From contig UBXV01000041.1 in the NCBI GenBank assembly GCA_900469625.1, positions 98,555 through 162,554 of the forward strand: a stretch of DNA of 64,000 nucleotides, given 5' to 3'. Below are positions 20,438 to 27,931 of this stretch, piece after piece; position 1 is the stretch's first letter, and every line of letters starts with the position of its first letter. The position numbers were made by a program, and so were the translations under genes. Origin of the DNA: Hyphomicrobiales bacterium (GTDB taxonomy: Bacteria; Pseudomonadota; Alphaproteobacteria; Rhizobiales; Rhizobiaceae). Under the pieces are notes generated by a model. It saw nothing but the letters and a program-made list of their open reading frames with translations. It searched no databases and was not told the origin of the DNA.

Positions 20438-20728
20438 ATGAAGAACGATTTGCCGGCCGATTGGCTCCTCCTTTCAAGCGAGAGTGCAACCCTGTTCGAA
20501 GGCGAGCTGAGGCGGGAGCTTTGCGAGGCGCATGTGCTCTACGGGGTTCAAGTGCAGGCAGTGGCGCGAAGGAAAGGTCGTGACGACTTCTTGTTTCGGG
20601 TCCCTGATCGGTCGTTTGCACAAGTGCATCTAACTTGGAACTACGAACCTTCTCCGAACTGGCCATCGACTGAGGTGTTCCCGACCCTGGGCGCATGGAA
20701 GCAGTGGTTGATTGAGGATGATGAATAG
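20438..20728 (+). CDS. Small conserved protein, plus-strand cargo inside the leftward operon
   Basis: A 96-residue soluble acidic protein with an LTWNYEPSPNWPSTEVF block and a C-terminal WKQWLIEDDE that resembles a conserved hypothetical family of bacterial genomes I have no name for. It lies opposite to the surrounding minus-strand operon and ends ten bases from the convergent next gene. An overlapping minus-strand frame exists but has poor composition. Orientation suggests an independently expressed cargo (moron) gene. Confidence 0.6.
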   Translation: MKNDLPADWLLLSSESATLFEGELRRELCEAHVLYGVQVQAVARRKGRDDFLFRVPDRSFAQVHLTWNYEPSPNWPSTEVFPTLGAWKQWLIEDDE

Positions 20729-20737
20729 GTTCCTCGG

Positions 20738-21169
20738 TCATGCCTCATCCCTCGATCGAAGCGCACCAACCGACGCCAGGCGCTGATTGATAATGGCGGT
20801 GCATCTAACGATCGCCTCGGCCTCTTCGTAGTCGCAGAAGACGCCCCAGAGCGCGTTTGCGAGCTCGTGCGGGTCGATGCCCTTCGACGACCAATAGTCG
20901 CGCTCAGAGCCCAGCTTGCCGGAATGTTGCAGGTCGTGTTCCGCGAGCGACAGGGGAAGGGCGAAGCGGTCAGGAACCTTGGTCCCTTTCCCGCGGCCGT
21001 AGGCGCCGTGCCAGGCGCTCGCGTAAGAGACATGGGCCGCCTGGACACCGTAGACGCCGGAGACCGCGCACGGCAGGCTGTGAAGGAACGCTAGATAGGC
21101 GGGCTTCTTCGCCGGCCTGCGCGCGGGCGTAGGATCTGGGCGGCAGGACGAGGCTATACGGAAGGCCAT
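20738..21169 (-). CDS. HNH-like phage nuclease (DUF968/Ref-like candidate)
   Basis: The 143-residue product contains CAVSGVYGVQAAHVSYAS, then LPLSLAEHDLQHSG, a spacing of cysteine and histidines like the zinc/HNH fold of phage DUF968 and Ref-type nucleases found in recombination operons. I chose the internal ATG because it overlaps the upstream stop and the longer frame upstream is arginine-rich shadow sequence. Likely partner of the exonuclease/ERF pair in the same operon; nuclease activity is inferred. Confidence 0.65.
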   Translation of the reverse strand: MAFRIASSCRPDPTPARRPAKKPAYLAFLHSLPCAVSGVYGVQAAHVSYASAWHGAYGRGKGTKVPDRFALPLSLAEHDLQHSGKLGSERDYWSSKGIDPHELANALWGVFCDYEEAEAIVRCTAIINQRLASVGALRSRDEA

Positions 21170-21342
21170 CAATCGATATCCTTTTCCGGGGTTAGTTCCC
21201 CGGCTTTCCAATCGCGTTTCATGCAGGCGAGCTCGATGCCGACAGCATGAAAGGCAGACCGAAAGCCGATGATCACTTCGGAGATAAACGCGACAACCAG
21301 GACCGGCGGGCCGGCGATGATGATGAAGACGCGAGCGATCAT
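21169..21342 (-). CDS. Small membrane protein
   Basis: A 57-residue protein with one N-terminal transmembrane segment (MIARVFIIIAGPPVLVVAFISE) and a charged C-terminal tail. Both ends overlap neighbouring genes by ATGA-type junctions, which supports translation. Function unknown. Confidence 0.6.
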   Translation of the reverse strand: MIARVFIIIAGPPVLVVAFISEVIIGFRSAFHAVGIELACMKRDWKAGELTPEKDID

Positions 21343-22046
21343 GCGGCCACCTTTTCGATTTGGTCGATGTTCTGCTTGATGACGAGGAAGGTATAGGCCG
21401 CAACCCAAGGGTTCACTGCCCAGGCACCAGCACCGTTAATGCTGTCCCAGAGCGTGCGATAGCTGCCCTTGGCCGCCGGGTTCATGACAGCGTCGTTGCC
21501 GTAGTCGCGGTAGCCGGGCCACTTCGGATCCGCGCTGGCAACGTCCACACCCTCGGCGCGCGCGTCCTTTTCGCTGATGTCCTGCAGCCGCTCAACGCGA
21601 ACGTCGGTGACAATCAGCGTCAGGCGAGAAGCCCAACGGGGCATGAATATCGACGGGCGCCAAGGGTATCCGCGCGCTTCCGCGTCTAGATCAGCACAAG
21701 GATCGGTGGCCGCGTATCGAACCTCGCATTGGCTGCTCTTGGTGGGCAGGTAGTCGCCGACCGACAACCCCTGCCATGTCTCGCGGACCCAGAGCCTATC
21801 GCCAATGCCGATGCGGGGTGAAAAGTGATAGTCGACGAGACCTTTGCCTGCCGGCCGCGTAAGGAACTGGCCGGCGGCGTCCTTCATCTCGTAGACCGGG
21901 CGGCCCTCGTCGTCGGTCGCTACCTTCACGAAGTCCATGACCTTTTCAGCGCCGGGGAAGTTGATCAGCCGGCGGGTCTGGGTCTTGCGGCCGTCAAGCA
22001 GCGCGCGCACCATCGGGGCTGAGAAAAGGATAGGGCGATCGGTCAT
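21339..22046 (-). CDS. ASCH/PUA-like phage protein
   Basis: The 235-residue protein starts with the block RPILFSAPMVRALLDGRKTQTRR followed by RIGIGDRLWVRETW, a signature common to many phage-encoded ASCH-like (PUA-fold) proteins that probably bind RNA or modified nucleotides. It is in the leftward recombination operon with four-base overlaps on both sides. No catalytic residues can be assigned. Confidence 0.75.
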   Translation of the reverse strand: MTDRPILFSAPMVRALLDGRKTQTRRLINFPGAEKVMDFVKVATDDEGRPVYEMKDAAGQFLTRPAGKGLVDYHFSPRIGIGDRLWVRETWQGLSVGDYLPTKSSQCEVRYAATDPCADLDAEARGYPWRPSIFMPRWASRLTLIVTDVRVERLQDISEKDARAEGVDVASADPKWPGYRDYGNDAVMNPAAKGSYRTLWDSINGAGAWAVNPWVAAYTFLVIKQNIDQIEKVAA

Positions 22047-22483
22047 ACTGCCACCGCCTTCTGGGTGAGGCGGACCGACGCAGCACGAGTGAACTTCGCG
22101 AAGGTCAGATCACAGAAGCAATCCGAGATATCCAGCCAAAGGCTATACTTAGCCTTCGATGCAGACTCCGCGACAACCGCTTGCGTTTGCCCCTGGTAGG
22201 TAACGTCGAATAGCCGGTGCTTGTCGCCGATCTGCTTGAGGTGGGCGGAAAGAGCCTTGCGACCGATGTCCGTCACGGCGAAGTATGCCATGTCGTCGCG
22301 CTGCCCAGCCTTCGACCGATTCGGGGACGCGGCGAACATCTTGGCGACCTGGCCGTTCGCGCCGGTCGCAAAATGGTTCCGGTACGTCTCGCCCATCGGG
22401 TCGACGGGGCGGCCAAGAGCGTGGTCGATGTGATCCATGGCCTTGTCTTTGAGATAGCGGTTCACGCGCGGATTGTTGGTCAC
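22043..22483 (-). CDS. Phage protein of unknown function
   Basis: A 146-residue soluble protein, basic at the N-terminus and rich in short helices, without a recognised domain. The start and stop overlap adjacent genes by four bases, typical of this tightly coupled operon between the ASCH-like gene and the DUF1367-like gene. Confidence 0.65.
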   Translation of the reverse strand: MTNNPRVNRYLKDKAMDHIDHALGRPVDPMGETYRNHFATGANGQVAKMFAASPNRSKAGQRDDMAYFAVTDIGRKALSAHLKQIGDKHRLFDVTYQGQTQAVVAESASKAKYSLWLDISDCFCDLTFAKFTRAASVRLTQKAVAV

Positions 22484-22905
22484 GCTGCCTCCTGAAGGAA
22501 TGCGAGAGGATCAAAGCCGACATGCTCGGCAATCAGTGCCATCGCCTGGTTCATGAAGGTGCAGAACTCCTCATGAGGCATGCGGTCGAGGGCGATGCTG
22601 TCGGGAACGAGGGTGATTTCGCCGGTCCGGAGGTTGATGGTCTGTTCCCGGTAGCCGAGCGTCATTTTGATGTCGCGGTGAAGGTTTTCAGGAGAAGCCC
22701 ACTTGCCGGTGACTTTGACGACCAGGCCGAGCGCTTTCCAGTAGGTGCGCAACTGCTTGTTCGAGCGCTGCGATACCGGGACGAGCTCGAAAACCTTGCC
22801 TTGTGGAATGCCGGCCATCTTCTCGGCATCGTCGGCCGTGTGCGCGCGGAGACCGCGGGGCGTCATCACGGCTTCGATGTGTGGGGGCTTCTCCTTCTTC
22901 GCCAT
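22480..22905 (-). CDS. DUF1367/NinB-like phage recombination protein
   Basis: The 141-residue protein has a block LRTYWKALGLVVKVTGKW, LHRDIKMTLGY and a C-terminal DSIALDRMPHEEFCTFMNQAM, resembling the layout of DUF1367 and NinB/Orf recombination proteins, which assist phage recombination by replacing RecFOR. The assignment is by pattern memory, not by a search. It lies next to the exonuclease. Confidence 0.55.
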   Translation of the reverse strand: MAKKEKPPHIEAVMTPRGLRAHTADDAEKMAGIPQGKVFELVPVSQRSNKQLRTYWKALGLVVKVTGKWASPENLHRDIKMTLGYREQTINLRTGEITLVPDSIALDRMPHEEFCTFMNQAMALIAEHVGFDPLAFLQEAA

Positions 22906-22907
22906 GG

Positions 22908-23570
22908 TCAGCCAGCCATAAGCAGTTCTGCCGGTGCATCAGCTTCCGGCTGCTCATAGAGCCGGCGAAGCTCGACCACCTTGCCGCGGATCTCGTTGAG
23001 GAAGACGACGACCTCCTTCTCGAGCGATGCAATCAGCGCGTCGTCGCGGTGGACACGCTGGCAGAAAAACCGCATCGATTCCGGCAGGCGGGGATCGTAT
23101 GAAACGAAGTCGCACCACTTCCGGCCCGTGCAGGCCATTTGCCACATCATCTGCGTGACGTACTTCGGCGGCACTTCCTTGGTGAGGAGCGTTTCGATGT
23201 GGGTGTGGGTTTCCGGGCATTTGATTTCGAGAAGCCCGTCAACGTCGACCAGGCCGTCGGGTGACGCTCCGCTGTCGCCGATCACCGGGTGAGCGACGAA
23301 CGCGACCTGGACAACGTCCGTGTCGCGGTAGAACTCGTAGGTCTTGCGCGCTTCCGGCTCCTGCTCGGTGCCCCACGACATGGCAGCATTGCTGTAACGC
23401 TCTGCCGGCGAGCCGGTGAGGCGCTCGGCGATCAACTCGCCCGCATACTTCGCGCGCGAGGCAGAGACGCCGGTCTTTGTCTTGGCGATGACGTCGGCGA
23501 CACGCGAGGCGGTCACCTTACCCAGCCGCATTGCGTGCCATTCTGCTGTGCCCTGAGTGGTCTCATCCAT
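22908..23570 (-). CDS. YqaJ/lambda-exonuclease-type recombinase
   Basis: The 220-residue protein matches the YqaJ viral recombinase family: TAEWHAMRLGKVTASR at the N-terminus and the metal/catalytic motif GASPDGL...LLEIKCPE with Asp105, Glu115 and Lys117. It degrades one strand of double-stranded ends to expose single strands for the annealing protein encoded just upstream (ERF family). Start overlaps the ERF stop by eight bases. Confidence 0.93.
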   Translation of the reverse strand: MDETTQGTAEWHAMRLGKVTASRVADVIAKTKTGVSASRAKYAGELIAERLTGSPAERYSNAAMSWGTEQEPEARKTYEFYRDTDVVQVAFVAHPVIGDSGASPDGLVDVDGLLEIKCPETHTHIETLLTKEVPPKYVTQMMWQMACTGRKWCDFVSYDPRLPESMRFFCQRVHRDDALIASLEKEVVVFLNEIRGKVVELRRLYEQPEADAPAELLMAG

Positions 23571-24384
23571 TGTTCTGCTCCTCGTTCTGGCGCTGGCGCT
23601 TCTGCTGGGCGAACCGGTCGAGCGAAGCCATTGCCTCGTCGAATTTGGCAGCCGGCATTTCTGGGATCGCTTCGATGTGCCAACGCTTGCAGAACCGCTC
23701 GATGTCGGCGCCTGCGGCGTCGATCTTCTCGCGCAGCTGCGTGGCCTGCTCTTCGCTCAACGGGCCGGCCGGTCCCTTGGTGCGGTTCCCGTCGTTGTCA
23801 TCGCCGGTGCTGATGTTGAAGAGCATGCAGAGCAGGTAGCGGCGGCCATAGGTGGCAGTGCTGCCGAAGGCCTGCGTGCCAGTCTTGTTCACGCCACCCT
23901 TGGCGCCAGCACCATCAACCGGGATTGCGCCGACGCCGTTGCGGACGTACCCGCCAGCATGCGAAATCTCCCATTTGATCAGCAGTTCGCCCAGGTCGTT
24001 ATAGCCGTCGGGCTGGAACGAGACGCCGAAGCCGTGCGCGTAGATGATCGGCATGGCCTGATCTTCGATCGCGGCCAGGTCGGCATAATTCGAATTGGTG
24101 TGGCTGTTGCGCTTGTTCTTCACAACGACCGGAAGCTCTTTCTGGCAGGCCGACATTGCGGAGAAATAGGCGGTCTTTGCCTCATACTCTCGGTCTTCGC
24201 GGGCCATTTCCCGGTTGCGGTCTTCCATCCGCTCTTTCATCGCCAGCATCTGTTCGAGCCGGTCGATCGGGATGGTAGGGTCCATGGCGATGCGCTCGAT
24301 CATGGCGACCATGGGCGCGTCATTGGCAGGGACGTGCCGGGTGTCGGCCTGCATTTCGATTTCATGCTTTGCAATGGCGTTCAT
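23563..24384 (-). CDS. erf: ERF-family single-strand annealing protein
   Basis: The 273-residue protein shows the ERF core: FSAMSACQKELPVVVKNKRN, YADLAAIEDQAMPIIYAHGF, and TQAFGSTATYGRRYLL with the acidic GDDNDG. It anneals homologous single strands in phage recombination or circularisation, together with the adjacent exonuclease. I chose the second in-frame ATG (MNAIAKHE), which has AGGAG eight bases upstream; the first ATG is ten codons earlier. Confidence 0.92.
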   Translation of the reverse strand: MNAIAKHEIEMQADTRHVPANDAPMVAMIERIAMDPTIPIDRLEQMLAMKERMEDRNREMAREDREYEAKTAYFSAMSACQKELPVVVKNKRNSHTNSNYADLAAIEDQAMPIIYAHGFGVSFQPDGYNDLGELLIKWEISHAGGYVRNGVGAIPVDGAGAKGGVNKTGTQAFGSTATYGRRYLLCMLFNISTGDDNDGNRTKGPAGPLSEEQATQLREKIDAAGADIERFCKRWHIEAIPEMPAAKFDEAMASLDRFAQQKRQRQNEEQNNG

Positions 24385-24385
24385 A

Positions 24386-24622
24386 TCAGACGCTCCTGGC
24401 TTCGACGATTTCACGGTGGGCCCGTTCCGTGTTCCAGGTGCCGATCGCCACGAAGGCGAGGACGGCCGAAAGCAGGATCAGGAACATGGCGGTGGAGTAG
24501 GCGGCGCGGTTAAACTCGGTCAGCGCGTCCAGATCGATGTTGCGCGCCGGCGGAAGCTGGCAATGGCCACATTCGCAGTACCGAGCGGCGGGCTCGCACG
24601 CGTAGGAGATGGGGCGGGTCAA
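24386..24622 (-). CDS. Small membrane protein with a cysteine cluster
   Basis: A 78-residue product: an N-terminal CEPAARYCECGHC cluster (possible metal site), then one transmembrane segment (AMFLILLSAVLAFVAIG) and a charged end. I chose a TTG start overlapping the TGA of the upstream gene; a longer frame upstream is a shadow of that gene. Function unknown. Confidence 0.55.
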   Translation of the reverse strand: MTRPISYACEPAARYCECGHCQLPPARNIDLDALTEFNRAAYSTAMFLILLSAVLAFVAIGTWNTERAHREIVEARSV

Positions 24623-25014
24623 AGCGTCGCCTCCAACTCCCGAGCGACGCGATGCACTTCGCGCGCCTGCTCGACGGTCCGGATCTCGGCGGTGTGGTAT
24701 TCCTTCACGCCGGTGAGGTGGGCGATCATGCCGTAGAGTTCGCGGCGGCCGACACGGCCGGACTTCCAGAGCGGGTCGATGACCTTGTGAATGTCCTGGC
24801 GGGCGGCCTTGATTGCGGGTGTCGGGATGCAGCCGAGCGGCTTGGTCCGATCGCTCGTCTTGTGGTGGCACCCGACGAAATTCTTGCAGGCGTCGCACTT
24901 CCAGAAAGGGAGCGCGCCAAGGTCAGCCCGGTGTGGGTAGACCTCTTTGCCATCGGTAAGACGAGCTTGGACGTCGGCGCCGCAGCCGCAGCAAAAGAGT
25001 TTGCGGACGGTCAC
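24619..25014 (-). CDS. Zinc-finger phage protein (DUF3268-like)
   Basis: The 131-residue protein has two CxxC pairs (FCCGCGADV and KCDACKNFVGCHH), then TKPLGCIPTPAIKAAR, the pattern of the DUF3268 zinc-finger family common in phages and rhizobial prophages. The C-terminal half is helical. Probably nucleic-acid binding; precise role unknown. Overlaps neighbours by four bases at both ends. Confidence 0.75.
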   Translation of the reverse strand: MTVRKLFCCGCGADVQARLTDGKEVYPHRADLGALPFWKCDACKNFVGCHHKTSDRTKPLGCIPTPAIKAARQDIHKVIDPLWKSGRVGRRELYGMIAHLTGVKEYHTAEIRTVEQAREVHRVARELEATL

Positions 25015-25256
25015 AGCGCGGCTCCTGCTGAAGGCGCGAACTCGCGACGGCTGTTGTGGCCGATGGAAAGGCGCTGGTTCACGGTCTTGGTGACGGCGTC
25101 CTGCTGGTCGTCGTTCAGCTTCATGAACATGCCGTGCGGGTCGGCTTGCCAGTCGCGCCAGCGCTTGTCGCTGATCGGGCCGCCCTTCTCGATGTCCTCG
25201 CGCTCGACGAAGCAGAGTTGGGCGATGATTGTGCGGAGATTGGAGGTGGTAAGCAT
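25011..25256 (-). CDS. Small phage protein of unknown function
   Basis: An 81-residue helical protein (LTTSNLRTIIAQLCFVEREDIEKGG, then GHNSRREFAPSAG) in the leftward operon. No recognised domain. Its stop overlaps the start of the zinc-finger gene by four bases. Confidence 0.6.
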   Translation of the reverse strand: MLTTSNLRTIIAQLCFVEREDIEKGGPISDKRWRDWQADPHGMFMKLNDDQQDAVTKTVNQRLSIGHNSRREFAPSAGAAL

Positions 25257-25272
25257 GGTTTTCCCTCGAAGA

Positions 25273-25572
25273 TCAGGCCGACAGCCTGTTGATCTCTGCT
25301 TCCAGAGCCGCGCGTTCTGCCGAGATCGGCATGCGGAACGGCCGGTAATTCAGGTTCTCGATTTCCTGACGAAGGCGGGTGACGCGCTCCACGTTCGCAG
25401 CCGGAACAACCGGGGCCGAACGCTTCGCAGCGCGCTTCATTGCCTGCCACGTCAGCCGCAGGCATTCGCCAAAGGTGCAATTCTCGTAGGGGGTGAAGCG
25501 CTTTGCGTTCTCGGCGAGCGCAAGCCGGTACTGAACCCAGGCTTCCTTCATCACTGCCGATTTGCTGATCAT
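25273..25572 (-). CDS. First gene of the leftward operon, unknown function
   Basis: A 99-residue soluble helical protein rich in arginine and alanine, with CTFGECLRLTWQAMKRAAKRS in the middle and a C-terminal coiled segment. It is the first reading frame after the leftward promoter and operators at 25609-25670. Phage genes directly after PL in other lambdoid phages encode antiterminators or host-takeover proteins; this one shows no match to either by eye. Confidence 0.6.
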   Translation of the reverse strand: MISKSAVMKEAWVQYRLALAENAKRFTPYENCTFGECLRLTWQAMKRAAKRSAPVVPAANVERVTRLRQEIENLNYRPFRMPISAERAALEAEINRLSA

Positions 25573-25608
25573 CGCTTCGTCCTCTCGTCAGCGCCTTGCT
25601 GATAATTT

Positions 25609-25670
25609 AACGTACGTTATGTACGATAGTGGGTCAAGTACAAAATGTACGACGCGATGACGAGATGTAC
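25609..25670 (-). promoter_or_regulatory. Leftward early promoter with GTAC-N5-GTAC operators (PL/OL-like)
   Basis: Read on the minus strand, TTGACC (25637-25632) and TACGTT (25614-25609) are spaced by 17 bases. Two palindromic sites of form GTAC-N5-GTAC overlap or flank the promoter: 25612-25624 across the -10 box and 25638-25650 just upstream of the -35 box; a half site GTAC lies at 25667-25670. The same promoter/operator layout recurs before the cro-like gene, so these are the likely binding sites of the S24 repressor. Confidence 0.75.
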
Positions 25671-25802
25671 GATTGTGCGAGAACGGCCGGCAAAGTTGCG
25701 CGTGATTTTGGGAAAGGGCAGGGGTCAGCAAATACCGACTCGACTTCGCGCTAGGCTTGTGTTTTGTTCCTGCTATGTTCTCATTTGTAGCGAGGTATTG
25801 AG

Positions 25803-26102
25803 ATGAGCGCCCGAGCAGTCAACGAATTCGTCATTGTCCCGCCTGAGCACAAGATCGAGACGATCGTGAACTGTGCTGAGCGCTTCAAGGCTTATCTTGC
25901 CTGCGAATTCCCAGGACGTGTTTTCTCGCTGCAACCGGTCTATCCGTTCGACGACGACGCATTCCAAATCATTCCGATGATGGGAGCGATCGGCGATGAT
26001 GGTGGCGTAATGTGCGAGTATCCGGATGCGATGCTGATGCGAGAAATCCGCGACGCCTGCGAGCGCTTCGATCCCAAAACCACCCAAGGGCTAGCAGCAT
26101 AG
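25803..26102 (+). CDS. Immunity-region protein of unknown function
   Basis: A 99-residue acidic soluble protein (FVIVPPEHKIETIVNCAERFKAYL and PFDDDAFQIIPMMGAIGDDGG blocks), with GAGGT upstream of its ATG. It lies between the leftward promoter and the repressor, on the plus strand. I do not recognise the family. Position matches where lambda keeps rex or N genes, but there is no sequence sign of either. Confidence 0.6.
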   Translation: MSARAVNEFVIVPPEHKIETIVNCAERFKAYLACEFPGRVFSLQPVYPFDDDAFQIIPMMGAIGDDGGVMCEYPDAMLMREIRDACERFDPKTTQGLAA

Positions 26103-26151
26103 CAATGCTGCACTTGATGGGTCGCCAATGAGCGGCGTTAGGTGATTGTCA

Positions 26152-26994
26152 ATGAACAAACCATACTCTCAACTTATGATAGAGAGTCCAGTTTACCTTA
26201 CGTTGACGATCGATACTCAGCAGCCCGTTGAGCTTTCCGATTTTGTTGGACAATTCACATCGCTCGGCAACGAGTTCGAGCGATTTGTGAAGCTTGAGCA
26301 TCCCGATCTGCAAAGCGATGCGACATTTTATGTCCGCGAAGTGAGATCTGGGTCAACAATCGTAGAGATGTTCCCGCAAATGGCTGTTGCTGCGCCGTTT
26401 TTGGCTTCAGTCGACCACGTTATGATCGTAGAGGATTTTGTCCGCCGCTGGGGCTCTCGGCTAACAAGCTTGATTAAAGGCGGCGACAAGCAGCCGGTCG
26501 CATCCAAGTCGGAACTCAAGGATTGGTCGGACGCCGTATCGGCCATTGCGCGCGATCCAGATGCCAGCTCGAAGCTGGAGGCGAGTACGTTCGAAGACGG
26601 CAAGAAAAAAATCAGAGCCAGCTTTATCTTTTCGACCAAGGAGGCGCGATCTGCGCAGTTGACGATCGAGCATCAAAAGCGCGAGCTCGATAAAGTGGAG
26701 CGGGCTGACAAAGAGCGCGTTCTCATGGTCTTCACCCGGAGTGATATCAATAATGCCACTGTCGGTAAGCCGTCTGGCGAAAAGGTAAAGATTGAAGAGA
26801 TTTCGGATAAGTCACTGAGCTTAACCTACGCTTCCGATATGGCCGAGCAACGGCTTAAGCACGAGATCCGGGAGGCTGACGAAAACGTATTTAAGAAGGC
26901 TTTTGTCGTCGACGTGAACATCAAGAGCATTAACGGAAAGCCGGTAGCCTACGCCGTTACCCATGTTCACGATGTTATCGACATCGAGGATTGA
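26152..26994 (+). CDS. Immunity-region protein, unrecognised, candidate exclusion gene
   Basis: A 280-residue soluble protein. The N-terminal half has YLTLTIDTQQPVELSDFVGQF and FYVREVRSGSTIVEMFP followed by a short hydrophobic stretch; then a lysine-rich helical middle (about 115-190) and a C-terminal beta-rich part ending HVHDVIDIED. AGGTGA lies seven bases before the chosen ATG. The sequence is visibly more AT-rich than the flanking operons. It ends three bases from the convergent repressor gene, so it is probably expressed in the lysogen, as rex-type exclusion genes are. Function unknown. Confidence 0.65.
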   Translation: MNKPYSQLMIESPVYLTLTIDTQQPVELSDFVGQFTSLGNEFERFVKLEHPDLQSDATFYVREVRSGSTIVEMFPQMAVAAPFLASVDHVMIVEDFVRRWGSRLTSLIKGGDKQPVASKSELKDWSDAVSAIARDPDASSKLEASTFEDGKKKIRASFIFSTKEARSAQLTIEHQKRELDKVERADKERVLMVFTRSDINNATVGKPSGEKVKIEEISDKSLSLTYASDMAEQRLKHEIREADENVFKKAFVVDVNIKSINGKPVAYAVTHVHDVIDIED

Positions 26995-26997
26995 AGC

Positions 26998-27612
26998 TCA
27001 GATGTCGTGAATGACCCGCTTAACACGGCCGAACACGTAGATGTCGTCATGGGTTGCTGGAACGGCCATATGGTCGGGATTGGTTGAGAAAGGCTGCAGG
27101 CGCTCGGGGCTGCGCCGGTAACGCTTAAAGGTAGCTTCGCCGCCTCCCAGCGAGAAAATGTAGAACCGCCCATCGATAAGTCGATCATCTGATCGGTCGA
27201 CCAGGATGATGGCGCCGTCAGGGGCCACGCGGTCCATTGAATCCCCATCTACCTGAAGCGCGATCCAGTCACCCTTCGGCAGTTCGCCAACCTTAATGCG
27301 GCGGATAATGTCGTGCTCGCTTACGCTCGGTTGCGAACGGAGATTGCCGGCGCTCACGAGTGATAGGAGCGGGACGTCGATGTCCGCTGTTTGGGAAGCT
27401 CCCTCGGTTCCATAGAGCAGCCAGCCTGCGTCGACACCGAAGAGCTTCGCGTACTTCTCGGCAGCTTTCCGCGAGATGTCCCGGTTACCGTTCTCATTGC
27501 TGATCAGTGTGTTTTTGTTGATGTCGCGCGGGAAAGCGTTAGCTGCATCGGTGGGGGTTTCAAACCCTGCCGCAGCCCTAGCTTGCTTCAATCGATCCTT
27601 CGGCGTTGTCAT
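26998..27612 (-). CDS. Phage repressor, HTH plus S24 LexA-like peptidase
   Basis: The 204-residue protein has an N-terminal XRE helix-turn-helix (about 1-66, with TPTDAANAFPRDINKNTLISNENG) and a C-terminal S24 domain: cleavage site Ala88-Gly89 in LVSAGN, nucleophile Ser125 in GDSMDRVAPDG and general base Lys163 in EATFKRY. Such repressors keep the prophage silent and self-cleave when RecA is activated by DNA damage. In-frame ATGs 8 and 30 codons upstream exist; the one chosen places the HTH at the N-terminus and leaves an operator half site just upstream. Confidence 0.92.
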   Translation of the reverse strand: MTTPKDRLKQARAAAGFETPTDAANAFPRDINKNTLISNENGNRDISRKAAEKYAKLFGVDAGWLLYGTEGASQTADIDVPLLSLVSAGNLRSQPSVSEHDIIRRIKVGELPKGDWIALQVDGDSMDRVAPDGAIILVDRSDDRLIDGRFYIFSLGGGEATFKRYRRSPERLQPFSTNPDHMAVPATHDDIYVFGRVKRVIHDI

Positions 27613-27614
27613 TC

Positions 27615-27688
27615 GTACGTTATGGCCGAAATTCATCGTCCAAGGTGTACGATTTAGGCTTGATTTTGTGTCGTACGTTTTGTACGTT
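27615..27688 (+). promoter_or_regulatory. Rightward early promoter with GTAC-N5-GTAC operator (PR/OR-like)
   Basis: TTGATT (27660-27665) and TACGTT (27683-27688) are separated by 17 bases. The palindrome GTAC-N5-GTAC at 27673-27685 overlaps the -10 box, and half sites lie at 27615-27618 and 27647-27650 towards the repressor gene. This is the same arrangement as at 25609-25670. The start point expected from the -10 box coincides with the ATG of the cro-like gene. Confidence 0.75.
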
Positions 27689-27694
27689 GAGCAA

Positions 27695-27931
27695 ATGAGC
27701 ACAACACCTCACTCCATTCCCGCCCTTATCGATCTCTGGCCCACCATCGCGGAGTTCTCTTCCGATGTGGGCTGCGGATATGAGGCCGCTCGGCAGATGC
27801 GGCGGCGCGGCAGCATTGCCCCTGAGCATTGGCCACGCGTGATCGCCGCATGCAAGCGGCGGTCGATTAAGGGCGTCAACCTGGATTGGTTGGCAAGGCA
27901 GCGTGCGGCACTTTCGGAGATTGCCCAATGA
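27695..27931 (+). CDS. Cro-like regulator
   Basis: A 78-residue protein with a compact helix-turn-helix: [36 protein letters not shown], a layout common to Cro-like proteins and YdaS relatives. It is the first gene after the rightward promoter and divergent from the repressor. There is no room for a ribosome site downstream of the predicted start point, so its mRNA is probably leaderless. Stop overlaps the next ATG by four bases. Confidence 0.8.
   Translation: MSTTPHSIPALIDLWPTIAEFSSDVGCGYEAARQMRRRGSIAPEHWPRVIAACKRRSIKGVNLDWLARQRAALSEIAQ

Noticed and set aside
20346..20741. A minus-strand frame over the small plus-strand gene 20438-20728
   Set aside because: Its product is low-complexity serine/arginine-rich, unlike the plus-strand protein.
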